A stretch of DNA of 64,000 nt from Amycolatopsis jejuensis (GCF_000717335.1 NZ_JNYZ01000011.1:310001-374000), one strand, 5' to 3'. Positions 42,120 through 51,184 are shown, counted from the stretch's first letter. Made by a program: numbers and translations. The notes: a model not told the origin generated them from the letters alone.

Positions 42120-42145
42120 TGGACACCGGGCACGCGCAGCGGATA
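42120..42145 (+). promoter_or_regulatory. AraC site C before iorA
   Basis: ATGGACA-N14-CGGATAGGC, blocks 20 bp apart, ending 55 bp before the iorA ATG. A TTACCGT element (42166-42172) lies 19 bp downstream as a possible -10 region. It is oriented as in sites A, B and D relative to the gene. Confidence 0.7.
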
Positions 42146-42200
42146 GGCCGCGCTCCGGCAAGCCCTTACCGTGGCCCGAATCCGATCGAGAGGAGGGGGC

Positions 42201-44345
42201 ATGGCCGAGAGGTCCTTCGCCGCCGAGGTGACCAAGCTGCGGGCCGGCGCCGGGGAGACCCTGCACGTCGAGGGGATCCTCGCCGTGACGAAGGCGTTGC
42301 TGCAATCGGGGGTCGCGTACGTCGGCGGCTATCAGGGCGCGCCGATCTCGCACCTGATGGACGTGCTCGGTGACTCCCGCGAGATCCTCGGCGAGCTCGG
42401 CATCCACTTCGAGAACAGTGCCTCCGAAGCGACTGCCGCCGCGATGCTCGCTGCTTCCGTGCACCAGCCGCTGCGTGGGGCCATCACGTTCAAGTCTCCG
42501 GTCGGCACCAATGTCGCGTCCGATGCGCTCGCCAATCTTTCCAGCGGCGGCGTCACCGGTGGTGCGCTGGTGATCCTCGGCGAGGACTACGGCGAAGGCT
42601 CCAGCATCATGCAGGAACGTTCGCACGCATTCGCGATGAAATCGCAGATGTGGCTGCTCGACCCACGGCCGGACGTCGGCGCCATTGCCGACGCGGTCGA
42701 GGCCGGGTTCGAGCTGTCCGAAGCCAGCAACACTCCGGTTTTCCTGGAGTTACGGCTGCGCTCATGCCATCTGCACGGCGCGTTCGAGGCCAAGGACAAC
42801 CGCCGTCCGCCGATGACCGTGCGCGAGGCGGCCGAATCACCCCGGCGCGCGGTTGACCGGATCGTGCTGCCTCCGGCGTCTTTTCTGCACGAGAAGGAAA
42901 AGCTGGAAGACCGCTGGCCGGCCGCGGTGAAGTTCATCCGCGAACGCGGGCTCAACGAGGTGTTCCCCGGCGACGGCGCCGACGTCGGCATCGTCGTGCA
43001 GGGTGGGCTGTACAACACGCTCAACCGCTCACTGGAACTGCTCGGCTGCTCCGACGCGTTCGGCCGCAGCCGGATTCCGCTGTACGTGATGAACGTGACC
43101 TACCCCGTGGTGGACGAGGAAATCGTCGAGTTCTGCGCCGGGAAACGTGCCGTTCTCATGGTCGAGGAAGGCCAGCCGGACTACCTCGAGCAGAACCTGC
43201 ACGCCATCCTGCGCCGCGCCGACTCCCCGACCGCGTTGCACGGCAAGGACTTCCTCGCCGCCGGTGGTGAGTACACGTCGACCGTCGTCACCCGCGGTGT
43301 CGACGCCTTCCTGCGCAAGTACGTCCCCGACGTCGTCACCCACACACCTGCACTGCTGCACGACGACGCCGCGACCCGCGTCGACGCCCAGGTCGTCAAA
43401 CCCCGTCCGCCCGGCCTGTGCACCGGCTGCCCGGAGCGGCCGATCTTCTCCGGGCTCAAACTCGCCGAGCGGGAAACCGGGAAACACCACGTCAGCGCTG
43501 ACATCGGATGTCACCTGTTCGCCATCAACGCCCCGTTCGACCTCGGCGCCACCACCATGGGGTACGGGCTCGGCGCCGCCGGGGCCGCCGCGCTCGGCGC
43601 CGCGGGGAGCGACCGGCGCGCGGTGTCGGTGATGGGCGACGGCGGGTTCTGGCACAACGGCCTCACCAGCGGCGTCGGCAACGCGGTGTTCAACCGCAGC
43701 GACCAGGTGATGGTCGTGGTGGACAACGACTACGCCGCGGCTACCGGCGGCCAGGACGTCCTGTCGTCCCATGCCACCCTGCCAGCCCGTTCCACGAAGC
43801 ATCCGATCGAAAAGGCTGCGCGCGGCGTCGGCGTCGAGTGGGCCAAGACGATCGACGACACCTATGACGTCGCGAAGGTCCGTGACACCTTCGTCGAGGC
43901 GCTGACCACCGCCGAGCCCGGTCCGAAACTGCTGGTGATGCAGAGCGAATGCCAGCTCAACAAGCAGCGGCGCGAACGGCCGGAACGCGAGAAGGCCCGT
44001 AAGGCAGGCAAACGCGTGGTCCGCGAACGCTTCGGCGTGGACCCGGAAACCTGCACCGGAGACCACGCGTGCATCCGGATTTCGGGCTGCCCGTCGCTGA
44101 CCATCGCCGACAACCCCGACCCGCTGCGCACCGACCCGATCGCGCAGGTCCTGGACAGCTGCGTCGGCTGCGGCGTATGCGGCAACAACGCGCACGCGGC
44201 GGTGCTGTGCCCGTCGTTCTACCGCACCGACGTCGTGGACAATCCGACCCGGCGCGACCGGCTGCTCGCGCGCGTCCGCGGCTGGTGGATTTCGTTGGCT
44301 TCGCGCGGTTTGGAGCGTCGTGCGGCGTCTATGGAGGTGGCCTGA
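42201..44345 (+). CDS. iorA: Indolepyruvate ferredoxin oxidoreductase, alpha subunit
   Basis: 714 residues. Early residues resemble the TPP-enzyme PYR-like domain (YVGGYQGAPISHLMDVL). The TPP pyrophosphate site is GDGGFWHNGLTSGVGNAVFN. The C-terminal ferredoxin part has the 4Fe-4S cysteine clusters CTGDHAC-x5-C and CVGCGVCG-x8-C. Family enzymes oxidise aryl-2-oxoacids to aryl-acyl-CoA with ferredoxin. The ATG at 42201 follows GAGAGGAGG, and iorB starts on the stop (TGATG). AraC site C lies upstream. It fits a pathway for an aryl- or indolepyruvate. Confidence 0.9.
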   Translation: MAERSFAAEVTKLRAGAGETLHVEGILAVTKALLQSGVAYVGGYQGAPISHLMDVLGDSREILGELGIHFENSASEATAAAMLAASVHQPLRGAITFKSPVGTNVASDALANLSSGGVTGGALVILGEDYGEGSSIMQERSHAFAMKSQMWLLDPRPDVGAIADAVEAGFELSEASNTPVFLELRLRSCHLHGAFEAKDNRRPPMTVREAAESPRRAVDRIVLPPASFLHEKEKLEDRWPAAVKFIRERGLNEVFPGDGADVGIVVQGGLYNTLNRSLELLGCSDAFGRSRIPLYVMNVTYPVVDEEIVEFCAGKRAVLMVEEGQPDYLEQNLHAILRRADSPTALHGKDFLAAGGEYTSTVVTRGVDAFLRKYVPDVVTHTPALLHDDAATRVDAQVVKPRPPGLCTGCPERPIFSGLKLAERETGKHHVSADIGCHLFAINAPFDLGATTMGYGLGAAGAAALGAAGSDRRAVSVMGDGGFWHNGLTSGVGNAVFNRSDQVMVVVDNDYAAATGGQDVLSSHATLPARSTKHPIEKAARGVGVEWAKTIDDTYDVAKVRDTFVEALTTAEPGPKLLVMQSECQLNKQRRERPEREKARKAGKRVVRERFGVDPETCTGDHACIRISGCPSLTIADNPDPLRTDPIAQVLDSCVGCGVCGNNAHAAVLCPSFYRTDVVDNPTRRDRLLARVRGWWISLASRGLERRAASMEVA

Positions 44346-45904
44346 TGTCCGCTTGGTACGACGGAAAACGGCCGATCACCGTCGCGATCCTGGCGATGGG
44401 CGGCGAAGGCGGCGGCGTGCTGGCCGACTGGATCGTCGCGGTGGCCGAGCAAAGCGGCTGGATCGCGCAGGCCACGTCCGTCGCCGGGGTGGCCCAGCGC
44501 ACCGGGGCGACCGTCTACTACGTCGAACTCCATCCGTCCACTTCGGACATTCCTCTCGGAGGACGGCGCCGGCCAGTGCTGAGCCTCTTCCCCAGCCCCG
44601 GCGAGGTCGACATCGTCATTGCCTCGGAACTGATGGAATGCGGCCGCGCGGTGCAGCGCGGGTTCGCGACCCCGGACCGCACGACGCTGATCACCTCGAC
44701 CAACCGCGTGTACTCCATCGACGAGAAGATCGCCCTCGGCGACGGCCGGGTCGATTCGGCCGAGCTGCTCGCCGCGGCGGAAAGAGCCGCAAAACGGTTG
44801 GTATCCGCGGATTTCGCGGCAATTGCCGAGGAACACCGCAGCGTCCCGAGCGCCGCATTGTTCGGCGCCCTCGCCGGGTCGGGCGCGCTCCCGTTCCCTC
44901 GCGCCGGGTTCGAACGGCCGATCCGCGACTTCGGCAAGGGCGTCGACGCCTCGCTGGCCGCGTTCGCCGCCGGGTACGCCAGAGCCCGCTCGAACCCGGT
45001 CGACATCACCATCGGCCCGCGTCCGGTGACCGCCGAAGAACGTAAGCAGCGCGAGGAAGACCGCCGCAACAAAATCGCCGCGACCGACCCGGAGTCGCTC
45101 GTCGGCCCCGCCCTCCGGCCCCTCGCCCGCAGGGTGCTCGACCTGCCCGCCGCCACCCGCTCGACCGTACTCCACGGCCTCGTCCGCACCGGCCTCTACC
45201 AGGACGAACGCTACGCCGAACGGTATCTGGACCGGGTACTGAGCATCGGCGACAACCCCCAGCTCACCCGCGCCGCAGCCCGCCACGTCGCGCTGTGGAT
45301 GTGTTATCAGGACACGATCCACGTCGCCCTGCAGAAAACCCGGACGCGGCGGATGGAGCGCGTCCACGACGAGGCGCGGGTGGCCAGCGCCCAGCTGAGC
45401 CAGATCCGCGAGTACCTGCACCCCCAGGCCGACGAAATCACCGACACCCTGCCGACCTGGCTGGGCCGCCCATTGGAGCGGTCCGCGCTGTTCCGCCGCT
45501 GGGTGAACCGCTTGACATGGCAGGGAATGATCCTGAACACGACGTCGGTGACCGGGTACACGATGCTGTCGACGATGGCCCGGATGCGCCCGCTACGCCC
45601 GCGCTCCCTGCGCTTCGCCCGCGAACAGGCAGCCATCGACGCGTGGCTCACACAGGTCCGCGACACCTCGCTCACGGACCCGGAACTGGCGCGCGAGATC
45701 GTGGAATGCGCGGGTGTGTTGAAGGGCTACGGCGCGACCTACGCCCACGGCAACTCCAGCTTCTCCCTCCTGCTGGATGCCGCCGGACGCCTGCACGGAA
45801 CCCCAGGCGCCGCAACGGAACTGGCCGCCGTGCGCGCGGCTGCCCTCGCCGACGAGGACGGTGCCGAGCTCCAGCGTCGGCTCACCCTTCTGCCAGCGCA
45901 GTGA
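44345..45904 (+). CDS. iorB: Indolepyruvate ferredoxin oxidoreductase beta-type subunit with C-terminal DUF6537-like region
   Basis: 519 residues. Residues about 1-200 form the 2-oxoacid:acceptor oxidoreductase gamma-like (POR) domain (ILAMGGEGGGVLADWIV, GVAQRTGATVYYVEL). The C-terminal 300 residues match the DUF6537-type extension found in the fused actinobacterial IOR. The ATG overlaps the iorA stop. The gamma-like and alpha subunits together give a functional enzyme. The last 23 bp overlap the convergent ROK regulator gene. Sequence alone does not fix the 2-oxoacid used. Confidence 0.87.
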   Translation: MSAWYDGKRPITVAILAMGGEGGGVLADWIVAVAEQSGWIAQATSVAGVAQRTGATVYYVELHPSTSDIPLGGRRRPVLSLFPSPGEVDIVIASELMECGRAVQRGFATPDRTTLITSTNRVYSIDEKIALGDGRVDSAELLAAAERAAKRLVSADFAAIAEEHRSVPSAALFGALAGSGALPFPRAGFERPIRDFGKGVDASLAAFAAGYARARSNPVDITIGPRPVTAEERKQREEDRRNKIAATDPESLVGPALRPLARRVLDLPAATRSTVLHGLVRTGLYQDERYAERYLDRVLSIGDNPQLTRAAARHVALWMCYQDTIHVALQKTRTRRMERVHDEARVASAQLSQIREYLHPQADEITDTLPTWLGRPLERSALFRRWVNRLTWQGMILNTTSVTGYTMLSTMARMRPLRPRSLRFAREQAAIDAWLTQVRDTSLTDPELAREIVECAGVLKGYGATYAHGNSSFSLLLDAAGRLHGTPGAATELAAVRAAALADEDGAELQRRLTLLPAQ

Positions 45905-47138
45905 AGTAACTGTCCACCACCTCCGGTCGCAAGGTGTGCTCGATTACGGTGAGCGCGGCACCGCGGATCCCCGCGGTGTCGCCCAGCCGGGACCGTTCGA
46001 GCACCACACTGTTGGCCGCCCCGGGCAGCGCGTCCTTGTAGATCGCCTCGTACATCCCGGACAGGAACTGGTCTCCGGCGTCGGCGAGGTAGCCCCACAC
46101 CGTGATCACCTCGGGGTTGAGCAGGTTCATCGCACTCGCGACGACCTCGCCGATCCGCACGCCTGCCGTACGCACCGCCTGCACCGCGGCGACGACCCCC
46201 TGCTTCGCCAGCTGCGCGACCTCGCGGGCGGTGTGCACGTCGTGCCCCTGCTCGCGCAGCTGCGCGGCCAGCGCCGCGCCACCCGCGACCGTGTTGAGGC
46301 AGCCGCGCCCGCCACACGTGCACGGCGCGTCGGCACCGGCCACCTTGGAATGCCCGATCTCACCGAACAGCCCGCTGGTCGCGCGCACCACCTTGCCGTC
46401 GACGACCAGCCCGCACACGATCACCGTGCCCGCCTTCACCGACAGCATCATGTTGGTGACCGGCCACGACACCCGTTGCTCGCCGAGCGCGAGGTAGTTG
46501 ACGTCGCGGTCCACGAACACCGGGCAGTGGAACACCCCTTGCAGCCGCCTGCTGATCAGGTGCGCCGCCCAGTCGTCCGGGTCCTGCGCGGCATTGCCCG
46601 CGGCGGCGATCTCGATGTCGCCGGGCATGCCGATGCCGATCCCGTGCACCCGGCTGAGATCCTCGCCGACCTCGGCCAGCCCGGCGGTGAACTGCTTCTC
46701 CAGCATCGTTTCCAGTGCGTCGCGGCCCTCGGCGAGGTCGAGCTGCACCTGGGTGAGCCAGAGGATCTCCCCGGCCAGATCGGACACCGCGACCAGCGTG
46801 CCGCTCATCCCGACCTGCGCCGCGAGCGTGATGCCCGCGCGCGGGTTGAACGCCATCCTCGCCGGCGGCCGCCCCCGGCCCGCCTGCCGTTCGCCCGCCG
46901 GGACCACGAGACCGTGCCGGGTCAGCAGCTCGAGGCGTTCGGTGACGGTGGACCGCGCCACCCCCATCTTCGTGGCGAGCTCGCTGGTGGTGACCGCGAC
47001 CTCGCGCCGGATCAGGTCGAGCAGCTCGCCGGTGCGCGCGATCCGCGGCGACGGGATCCGCATGACCGCATGAGCCATGGCCAGCTGCTCGTTGGAATCG
47101 GCCTCGTCACCGGCTCCGTAGGGGCGTTGAATGCTCAC
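45882..47138 (-). CDS. ROK family transcriptional regulator (NagC/XylR-like)
   Basis: 418 residues: an N-terminal winged helix-turn-helix (VTTSELATKMGVARSTVTERLELL, about 45-75) and a ROK sugar-kinase-like domain with a zinc-binding CTCGGRGCLNT motif and GLFGEIGHSKV. It likely senses a sugar or sugar derivative and represses the divergent operon. The start is uncertain: GTG 47138 gives the usual N-terminus; ATG 47186 would overlap the -35 box of the divergent promoter and lacks a ribosome site; ATG 47078 is a third option. Its 3' end overlaps iorB by 23 bp. Confidence 0.88.
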   Translation of the reverse strand: MSIQRPYGAGDEADSNEQLAMAHAVMRIPSPRIARTGELLDLIRREVAVTTSELATKMGVARSTVTERLELLTRHGLVVPAGERQAGRGRPPARMAFNPRAGITLAAQVGMSGTLVAVSDLAGEILWLTQVQLDLAEGRDALETMLEKQFTAGLAEVGEDLSRVHGIGIGMPGDIEIAAAGNAAQDPDDWAAHLISRRLQGVFHCPVFVDRDVNYLALGEQRVSWPVTNMMLSVKAGTVIVCGLVVDGKVVRATSGLFGEIGHSKVAGADAPCTCGGRGCLNTVAGGAALAAQLREQGHDVHTAREVAQLAKQGVVAAVQAVRTAGVRIGEVVASAMNLLNPEVITVWGYLADAGDQFLSGMYEAIYKDALPGAANSVVLERSRLGDTAGIRGAALTVIEHTLRPEVVDSYFTALAEG

Positions 47139-47179
47139 CCGACGGAGTATACGTCGATGCGATCGGCCTTTGCCACCTA

Positions 47180-47218
47180 TTGACATCGACCATCGACATA
47201 TTTATGTTGTTCATCGAC
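47180..47218 (+). promoter_or_regulatory. Promoter of the ten-gene operon with ROK operator
   Basis: -35 TTGACA (47180-47185), 17-bp spacer, -10 TATGTT (47203-47208). Three CATCGAC copies overlap it (47184-47190, 47191-47197, 47212-47218), together with an imperfect inverted repeat CGACAT-attt-ATGTTG (47194-47209). A repressor bound here would block transcription. The likely transcript start is near 47215, with a leader to 47270. Confidence 0.75.
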
Positions 47219-47270
47219 ACAAATGGTGGCGAGCCTCCCGGCCCGCCAGGGGCAGGAAGGCAAGTGCGGC

Positions 47271-48107
47271 ATGGGCTTCACGAGGGAAGAGGTGCTGGCG
47301 CGGCTGCGGCGGCAGGTCGGCGGCGGGCACGCGGTCGTCGGCGCCGGGGCGGGCACGGGGATCTCCGCCAAGTTCATCGAGCACGGCGGCGCCGACCTGA
47401 TCATCATCTACAACTCCGGCCGGTTCCGGATGGCCGGGCACAGCTCGATGTGCGGGCTGCTCGCGCTGGGCGACGCCAACGCGATCGTCATGGACATGGG
47501 CGAGCGGGAAGTACTGCCGGTCGTCCAGCGCACGCCGGTGATCGCCGGGATCAACGGCACCGACCCCACCCGGCAGATGCGCGTGCTGCTCGGACAGGCC
47601 CGCGCGGCCGGGTTCTCCGGGGTCAACAACTTCCCCACCGTCGGGCTGTTCGACGGCCGGATCCGCCAGGAGCTCGAAGCGTCCGGCATGGGATTCGAGC
47701 GCGAGGTCGAGATGATCGCGACGGCGCACGAGCTCGGGTTGTTCACCGTGGTCTACGTCTTCACCCCGGACGAGGCGAAGGCGATGGCCGCGGTCGGCGC
47801 CGACGCGATCATCGCGCACATGGGCCTCACCGTCGGCGGCAGCATCGGGATGAGCGCCGAGGGGGCGTTCACCCTGGACGACGCGTGCGAGCGGGTGCAG
47901 GCGATCGGCGAGGCCGCGCTCCGCGAAAACCCGGAGGCGATCCTGCTGTGCCACGGCGGTCCGATCGCGACACCCGAGGACGCCGCGTACGTCATCGGCC
48001 GCACCAACGCCGTCGGCTTCGTCGGCGCTTCAAGCATGGAGCGGCTTCCGGTCGAGACCGCACTCACCGAAACCACCGCCGCTTTCAAGAACATCCGCAT
48101 CGCATGA
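47271..48107 (+). CDS. TIM-barrel 'phosphoenolpyruvate hydrolase' family protein (Tm-1 C-terminal domain homologue)
   Basis: 278 residues. The N-terminal region is GAGAGTGISAKFIEHGGADL, with IIYNSGRFRMAGHSSM next; these are the conserved TIM-barrel features of the PF09370-type family. Plant and fungal Tm-1 proteins carry this barrel fused to the ATP-binding domain encoded here at 48948. Bacterial homologues are usually annotated PEP hydrolase, but the true substrate is not established. The ATG at 47271 follows AGGAAGG. It is the first gene of a ten-gene ROK-regulated operon with a strong upstream promoter. Confidence 0.85.
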   Translation: MGFTREEVLARLRRQVGGGHAVVGAGAGTGISAKFIEHGGADLIIIYNSGRFRMAGHSSMCGLLALGDANAIVMDMGEREVLPVVQRTPVIAGINGTDPTRQMRVLLGQARAAGFSGVNNFPTVGLFDGRIRQELEASGMGFEREVEMIATAHELGLFTVVYVFTPDEAKAMAAVGADAIIAHMGLTVGGSIGMSAEGAFTLDDACERVQAIGEAALRENPEAILLCHGGPIATPEDAAYVIGRTNAVGFVGASSMERLPVETALTETTAAFKNIRIA

Positions 48108-48124
48108 TCGCGTCAGGGAGCACG

Positions 48125-48931
48125 ATGAACGCCACCGAAACCTTCGACTGGGCCGCGGCCGGGGAAAGTCTTGCCGAGTCGGTCACCCTGATCGCGGGCG
48201 GTGCCCGGGGAACCGGCCGCACCGCCGCGCTCAGCCTGCTGCAGCTCGGCGCCCGCGTCGCGATCGTCGACCTGGATCCCGGCCGGATCGCCACAGTGGC
48301 CGAGGATTTCGCTGAGTACGGAACGGATCGCGTGTTCACCGCGGTGGCCGACTGCACGGTCCGCGAGGACGTCCAGGCTGCCGCCGCCGCAACCGCCGAG
48401 CACTTCGGCAAGCTCACGCACTGCGTTTATTCCGCGGGGGCGTATCGCGCGCAACGGCCCACCCTCGACATCGGCGCCGACGAATGGGACCTGATCGTCG
48501 ACTCCAACCTCAAGGGCGCGTTTCTCACCTACCAGGCGGTGATCCCGCATCTGCAGCGCGCGGGAGGCGGTGCGCTCGTCAGCATCTCGTCACTCGCCGG
48601 CCGCACGTCCAGCCCGTTCCTCGGCTGCCACTACACCGCGGCGAAGGCCGGAATTCTCGGCCTCACCCGGCATCTCGCGAAGGAGTTCGGGCCGAGCAAC
48701 ATCCGGGCCAACGCGGTGTGCCCGGGCGGGGTCGTCGGCACGCGGATGAACGACCTGCTGTCGGAACTGCACCGCGAGCAGGATCTGGTGGAACTGGCCA
48801 AGCAGACCCCGCTGGGCCGCAACGTCCACGAACCGGATGTCGTCGGCGCCATCCTCTTCCTGCTCTCCGATCTGTCCCGGTTCGTCACCGGCGCCACGAT
48901 CGACGTCAACGGCGGCATTCTCACCATCTGA
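48125..48931 (+). CDS. SDR family NAD(P)-dependent oxidoreductase
   Basis: A 268-residue short-chain dehydrogenase: AGGARGTGRTAAL cofactor loop, catalytic ISSLAGRTS Ser, YTAAKAG with the Tyr/Lys pair and GATIDVNGG end. The ATG at 48125 follows AGGGAGC. It lies between the Tm-1-like barrel (17 bp upstream) and the ATP-binding protein, so it belongs to the same pathway, perhaps oxidising a polyol or keto-sugar. No specificity motif was recognised. Confidence 0.87.
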   Translation: MNATETFDWAAAGESLAESVTLIAGGARGTGRTAALSLLQLGARVAIVDLDPGRIATVAEDFAEYGTDRVFTAVADCTVREDVQAAAAATAEHFGKLTHCVYSAGAYRAQRPTLDIGADEWDLIVDSNLKGAFLTYQAVIPHLQRAGGGALVSISSLAGRTSSPFLGCHYTAAKAGILGLTRHLAKEFGPSNIRANAVCPGGVVGTRMNDLLSELHREQDLVELAKQTPLGRNVHEPDVVGAILFLLSDLSRFVTGATIDVNGGILTI

Positions 48932-48947
48932 CCCGAAAGGCGGAGCC

Positions 48948-50174
48948 ATGACCGCTACCGTCGCGCTGCTCGCCGCCCTGGACACCAAAGCGGACGACGC
49001 GGCCTTCCTCAAGGCCCGGCTCGAAGCGAACGGGCACCACGTGCTCGTCGCCGACATCGGAGTGCTCGGCTCGCCGGGCCTCCCGTCCGACGTGGACCGG
49101 AGCACGATTGCCGAAGCAGGCGGTGGGAGTCTCGCCGAGCTGCAGGCGCGGCGCGACCGGGCGGCGGCCGTCGCGACCATGGCGGCGGGCGCGGCGGCGG
49201 TGATCTCCGAACTGGTCGCCGACGGGCGGGTCCACGCGGTGCTCGCCCTCGGCGGCGGAGCAGGCACCAGCATCGGCAGCGCGGCCATGCGAGACCTGCC
49301 GCTGGGGCTGCCGAAACTGATCCTCACCACGGTGGCATCCGGCAACACCGCCGGGTACGTCGGCACTTCGGACCTCGTGCTGTTCCCCTCGATCGTCGAC
49401 GTCGCCGGGGTCAACCGGGTCAGCGCGATCACGTACACCCGGGCGGCCGACGCACTGTCCGGCATGCTCGCCGGTTCCCGCAATCCCGACACATCCCGCC
49501 AGGATCGGCCACTGGTCGCGGCGACCATGTTCGGCGTCACCACTCCGTGTGTGCTGCGGGCCAAGGAAACCCTAGAAGCGGCGGGGTGCGAGGTACTGGT
49601 GTTCCACGCGACCGGAACCGGCGGCCGCACGATGGAACGCCTGGTGGCGCAAGGGTTTTTCGACGCGGTCCTCGATCTCACCACCACCGAATGGGCCGAC
49701 GAGATCGTCGGCGGCATCCTGTCCGCCGGGCCGCACCGGCTGGAGGCGGCGGGCCGGGCGGGCGTGCCGCAGGTCGTGTCGCTCGGTGCCACCGACATGG
49801 TCAACTTCGGTCCCCCGGACACGGTTCCGGCCCGGTTCACCGGTCGCCGTTTTTACCAGCACAACGCGGAAAACACCCTCATGCGGGTCACCCCGGAGGA
49901 GGCCGAGCGGATCGGCGCTGCCATCGCGGGGAAGCTCAACGCGGCCCGCGACGTGACCGTCCTCGTCCCCCGGCGCGGCGTTTCCGCGCTCGACGCCGAA
50001 GGCCAGCCGTTCGCCGACCCGGCCGCGCGGGAAGCGCTCGTCACCGCCCTGCGCAAGGGTGTCGACGACCAGCGGGTCCGCATCGAAGAACTCGATCTGC
50101 ACATCAACGACAACGCCTTCGCCGACACGGCGGCCGAGCGTGTCCTGTCCTGTCTTAAGGAGACTCGCCGATGA
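48948..50174 (+). CDS. Tm-1-like ATP-binding domain protein (UPF0261)
   Basis: 408 residues of the UPF0261/Tm-1 N-terminal family: ALDTKADDAAFLKARLEANG start, nucleotide region GGGAGTSIGSAAMRDLPLG, VASGNTAGYVGTSDLVLF and GATDMVNFG. In tomato Tm-1 this domain is joined to the TIM barrel encoded at 47271 and inhibits tobamovirus RNA replication; the bacterial role is unknown but metabolic. The ATG at 48948 follows GAAAGGCGGAG. The stop overlaps the next ATG (ATGA). The barrel and this protein are split by an SDR gene here. Confidence 0.9.
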   Translation: MTATVALLAALDTKADDAAFLKARLEANGHHVLVADIGVLGSPGLPSDVDRSTIAEAGGGSLAELQARRDRAAAVATMAAGAAAVISELVADGRVHAVLALGGGAGTSIGSAAMRDLPLGLPKLILTTVASGNTAGYVGTSDLVLFPSIVDVAGVNRVSAITYTRAADALSGMLAGSRNPDTSRQDRPLVAATMFGVTTPCVLRAKETLEAAGCEVLVFHATGTGGRTMERLVAQGFFDAVLDLTTTEWADEIVGGILSAGPHRLEAAGRAGVPQVVSLGATDMVNFGPPDTVPARFTGRRFYQHNAENTLMRVTPEEAERIGAAIAGKLNAARDVTVLVPRRGVSALDAEGQPFADPAAREALVTALRKGVDDQRVRIEELDLHINDNAFADTAAERVLSCLKETRR

Positions 50175-51172
50175 GCAACCAGCCGCTGCGAGTGGCGCTG
50201 GTCGGCCCCGGCCGCATCGCCATCGCCCACCTCGAAGCCATTGCCGCCGCCCGGGACGTCGCCGTCCTCGTCGCGGTGGCCGGGCTGCCCACCGAGAAAG
50301 ACCGCACCGAGGAGCTCGCCGAACGGTACGGGGCCGAGCGCGCGGTGCACGACACCCAGGCGATCGTCGAGGCGACCGACATCGACGCGGTCGTGCTCAC
50401 CGTCCCCAACCACGTCCATGCAAGCCTGGCCATGGCGCTGCTGGAGAGTGGCAAGCACGTGCTCGTGGAGAAGCCACTCGCCACCACTGTTGCCGACACC
50501 GACCTGATGATCGCGGCGAGCGAGAAGGCCGGTCGCGTCCTCATGGCCGCGCAGTGCCGCCGCTTCTTCCACGGTGCCCAGCTCGCGAAGCAGCGGATCG
50601 GCGAGCTCGGCGGTCCGGTCAGCCTCATCCACCTGCTCGGGGTGTACGCCGAACACGCGGCCACGGCGTGGTGGAAATCGGCGTCCGACGTGGGCGGGCT
50701 CGCGCTCGGGCTCAACGGCCCGCACGTCTTCGACACCATGCTGTGGCTCATCGGAGCCGCCCCCGTGCGCGTGTACGCGCGCACGCGCCGGCTGCGCGAT
50801 CAGTGGGAGGGCGAGGACGAAGCTGTCGTGATCGTCGATTTCGCCGACGGCAGCCTCGGCACCGGATACCTCTCACTCAACGCCCGGCAACCCGTCAACG
50901 ACCGCTGGATCACCGGTCCCCGCGGCACGATGCGGCTCACCGACGACCGCACCCTCCTGGTCGACGGCGAACTCGTCGCGCATGAAGCAGTCACCCCGTA
51001 CATCGACGGCGACGTTTCGTTCGACCGGCAGTTCCGCGAGTTCGCCGACGCGATCGTCCAGCAGCGGCAGCCACAGGCGTCCGCGCGGGAAGTCCGCCCG
51101 GTCGCGGCCGTGCTCGAAGCCGCGCTCCGCTCCCATCGCACCGGCCTGCCGGTCGACCTCGACCTCCCCTAG
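50171..51172 (+). CDS. Gfo/Idh/MocA family oxidoreductase
   Basis: A 333-residue NAD(P)-dependent sugar or inositol dehydrogenase. N-terminal Rossmann fold with VGPGRIAIAHL, the family EKPLATT motif around residue 97, and the C-terminal alpha/beta domain with AEHAATAWWKSASDVGGLALGLNGPH. It starts at ATG 50171, overlapping the Tm-1-like gene. With the sugar-type ABC importer downstream, it supports a carbohydrate or cyclitol substrate. The exact substrate is unknown. Confidence 0.9.
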   Translation: MSNQPLRVALVGPGRIAIAHLEAIAAARDVAVLVAVAGLPTEKDRTEELAERYGAERAVHDTQAIVEATDIDAVVLTVPNHVHASLAMALLESGKHVLVEKPLATTVADTDLMIAASEKAGRVLMAAQCRRFFHGAQLAKQRIGELGGPVSLIHLLGVYAEHAATAWWKSASDVGGLALGLNGPHVFDTMLWLIGAAPVRVYARTRRLRDQWEGEDEAVVIVDFADGSLGTGYLSLNARQPVNDRWITGPRGTMRLTDDRTLLVDGELVAHEAVTPYIDGDVSFDRQFREFADAIVQQRQPQASAREVRPVAAVLEAALRSHRTGLPVDLDLP

Positions 51173-51184
51173 GAAGTGAATCCG

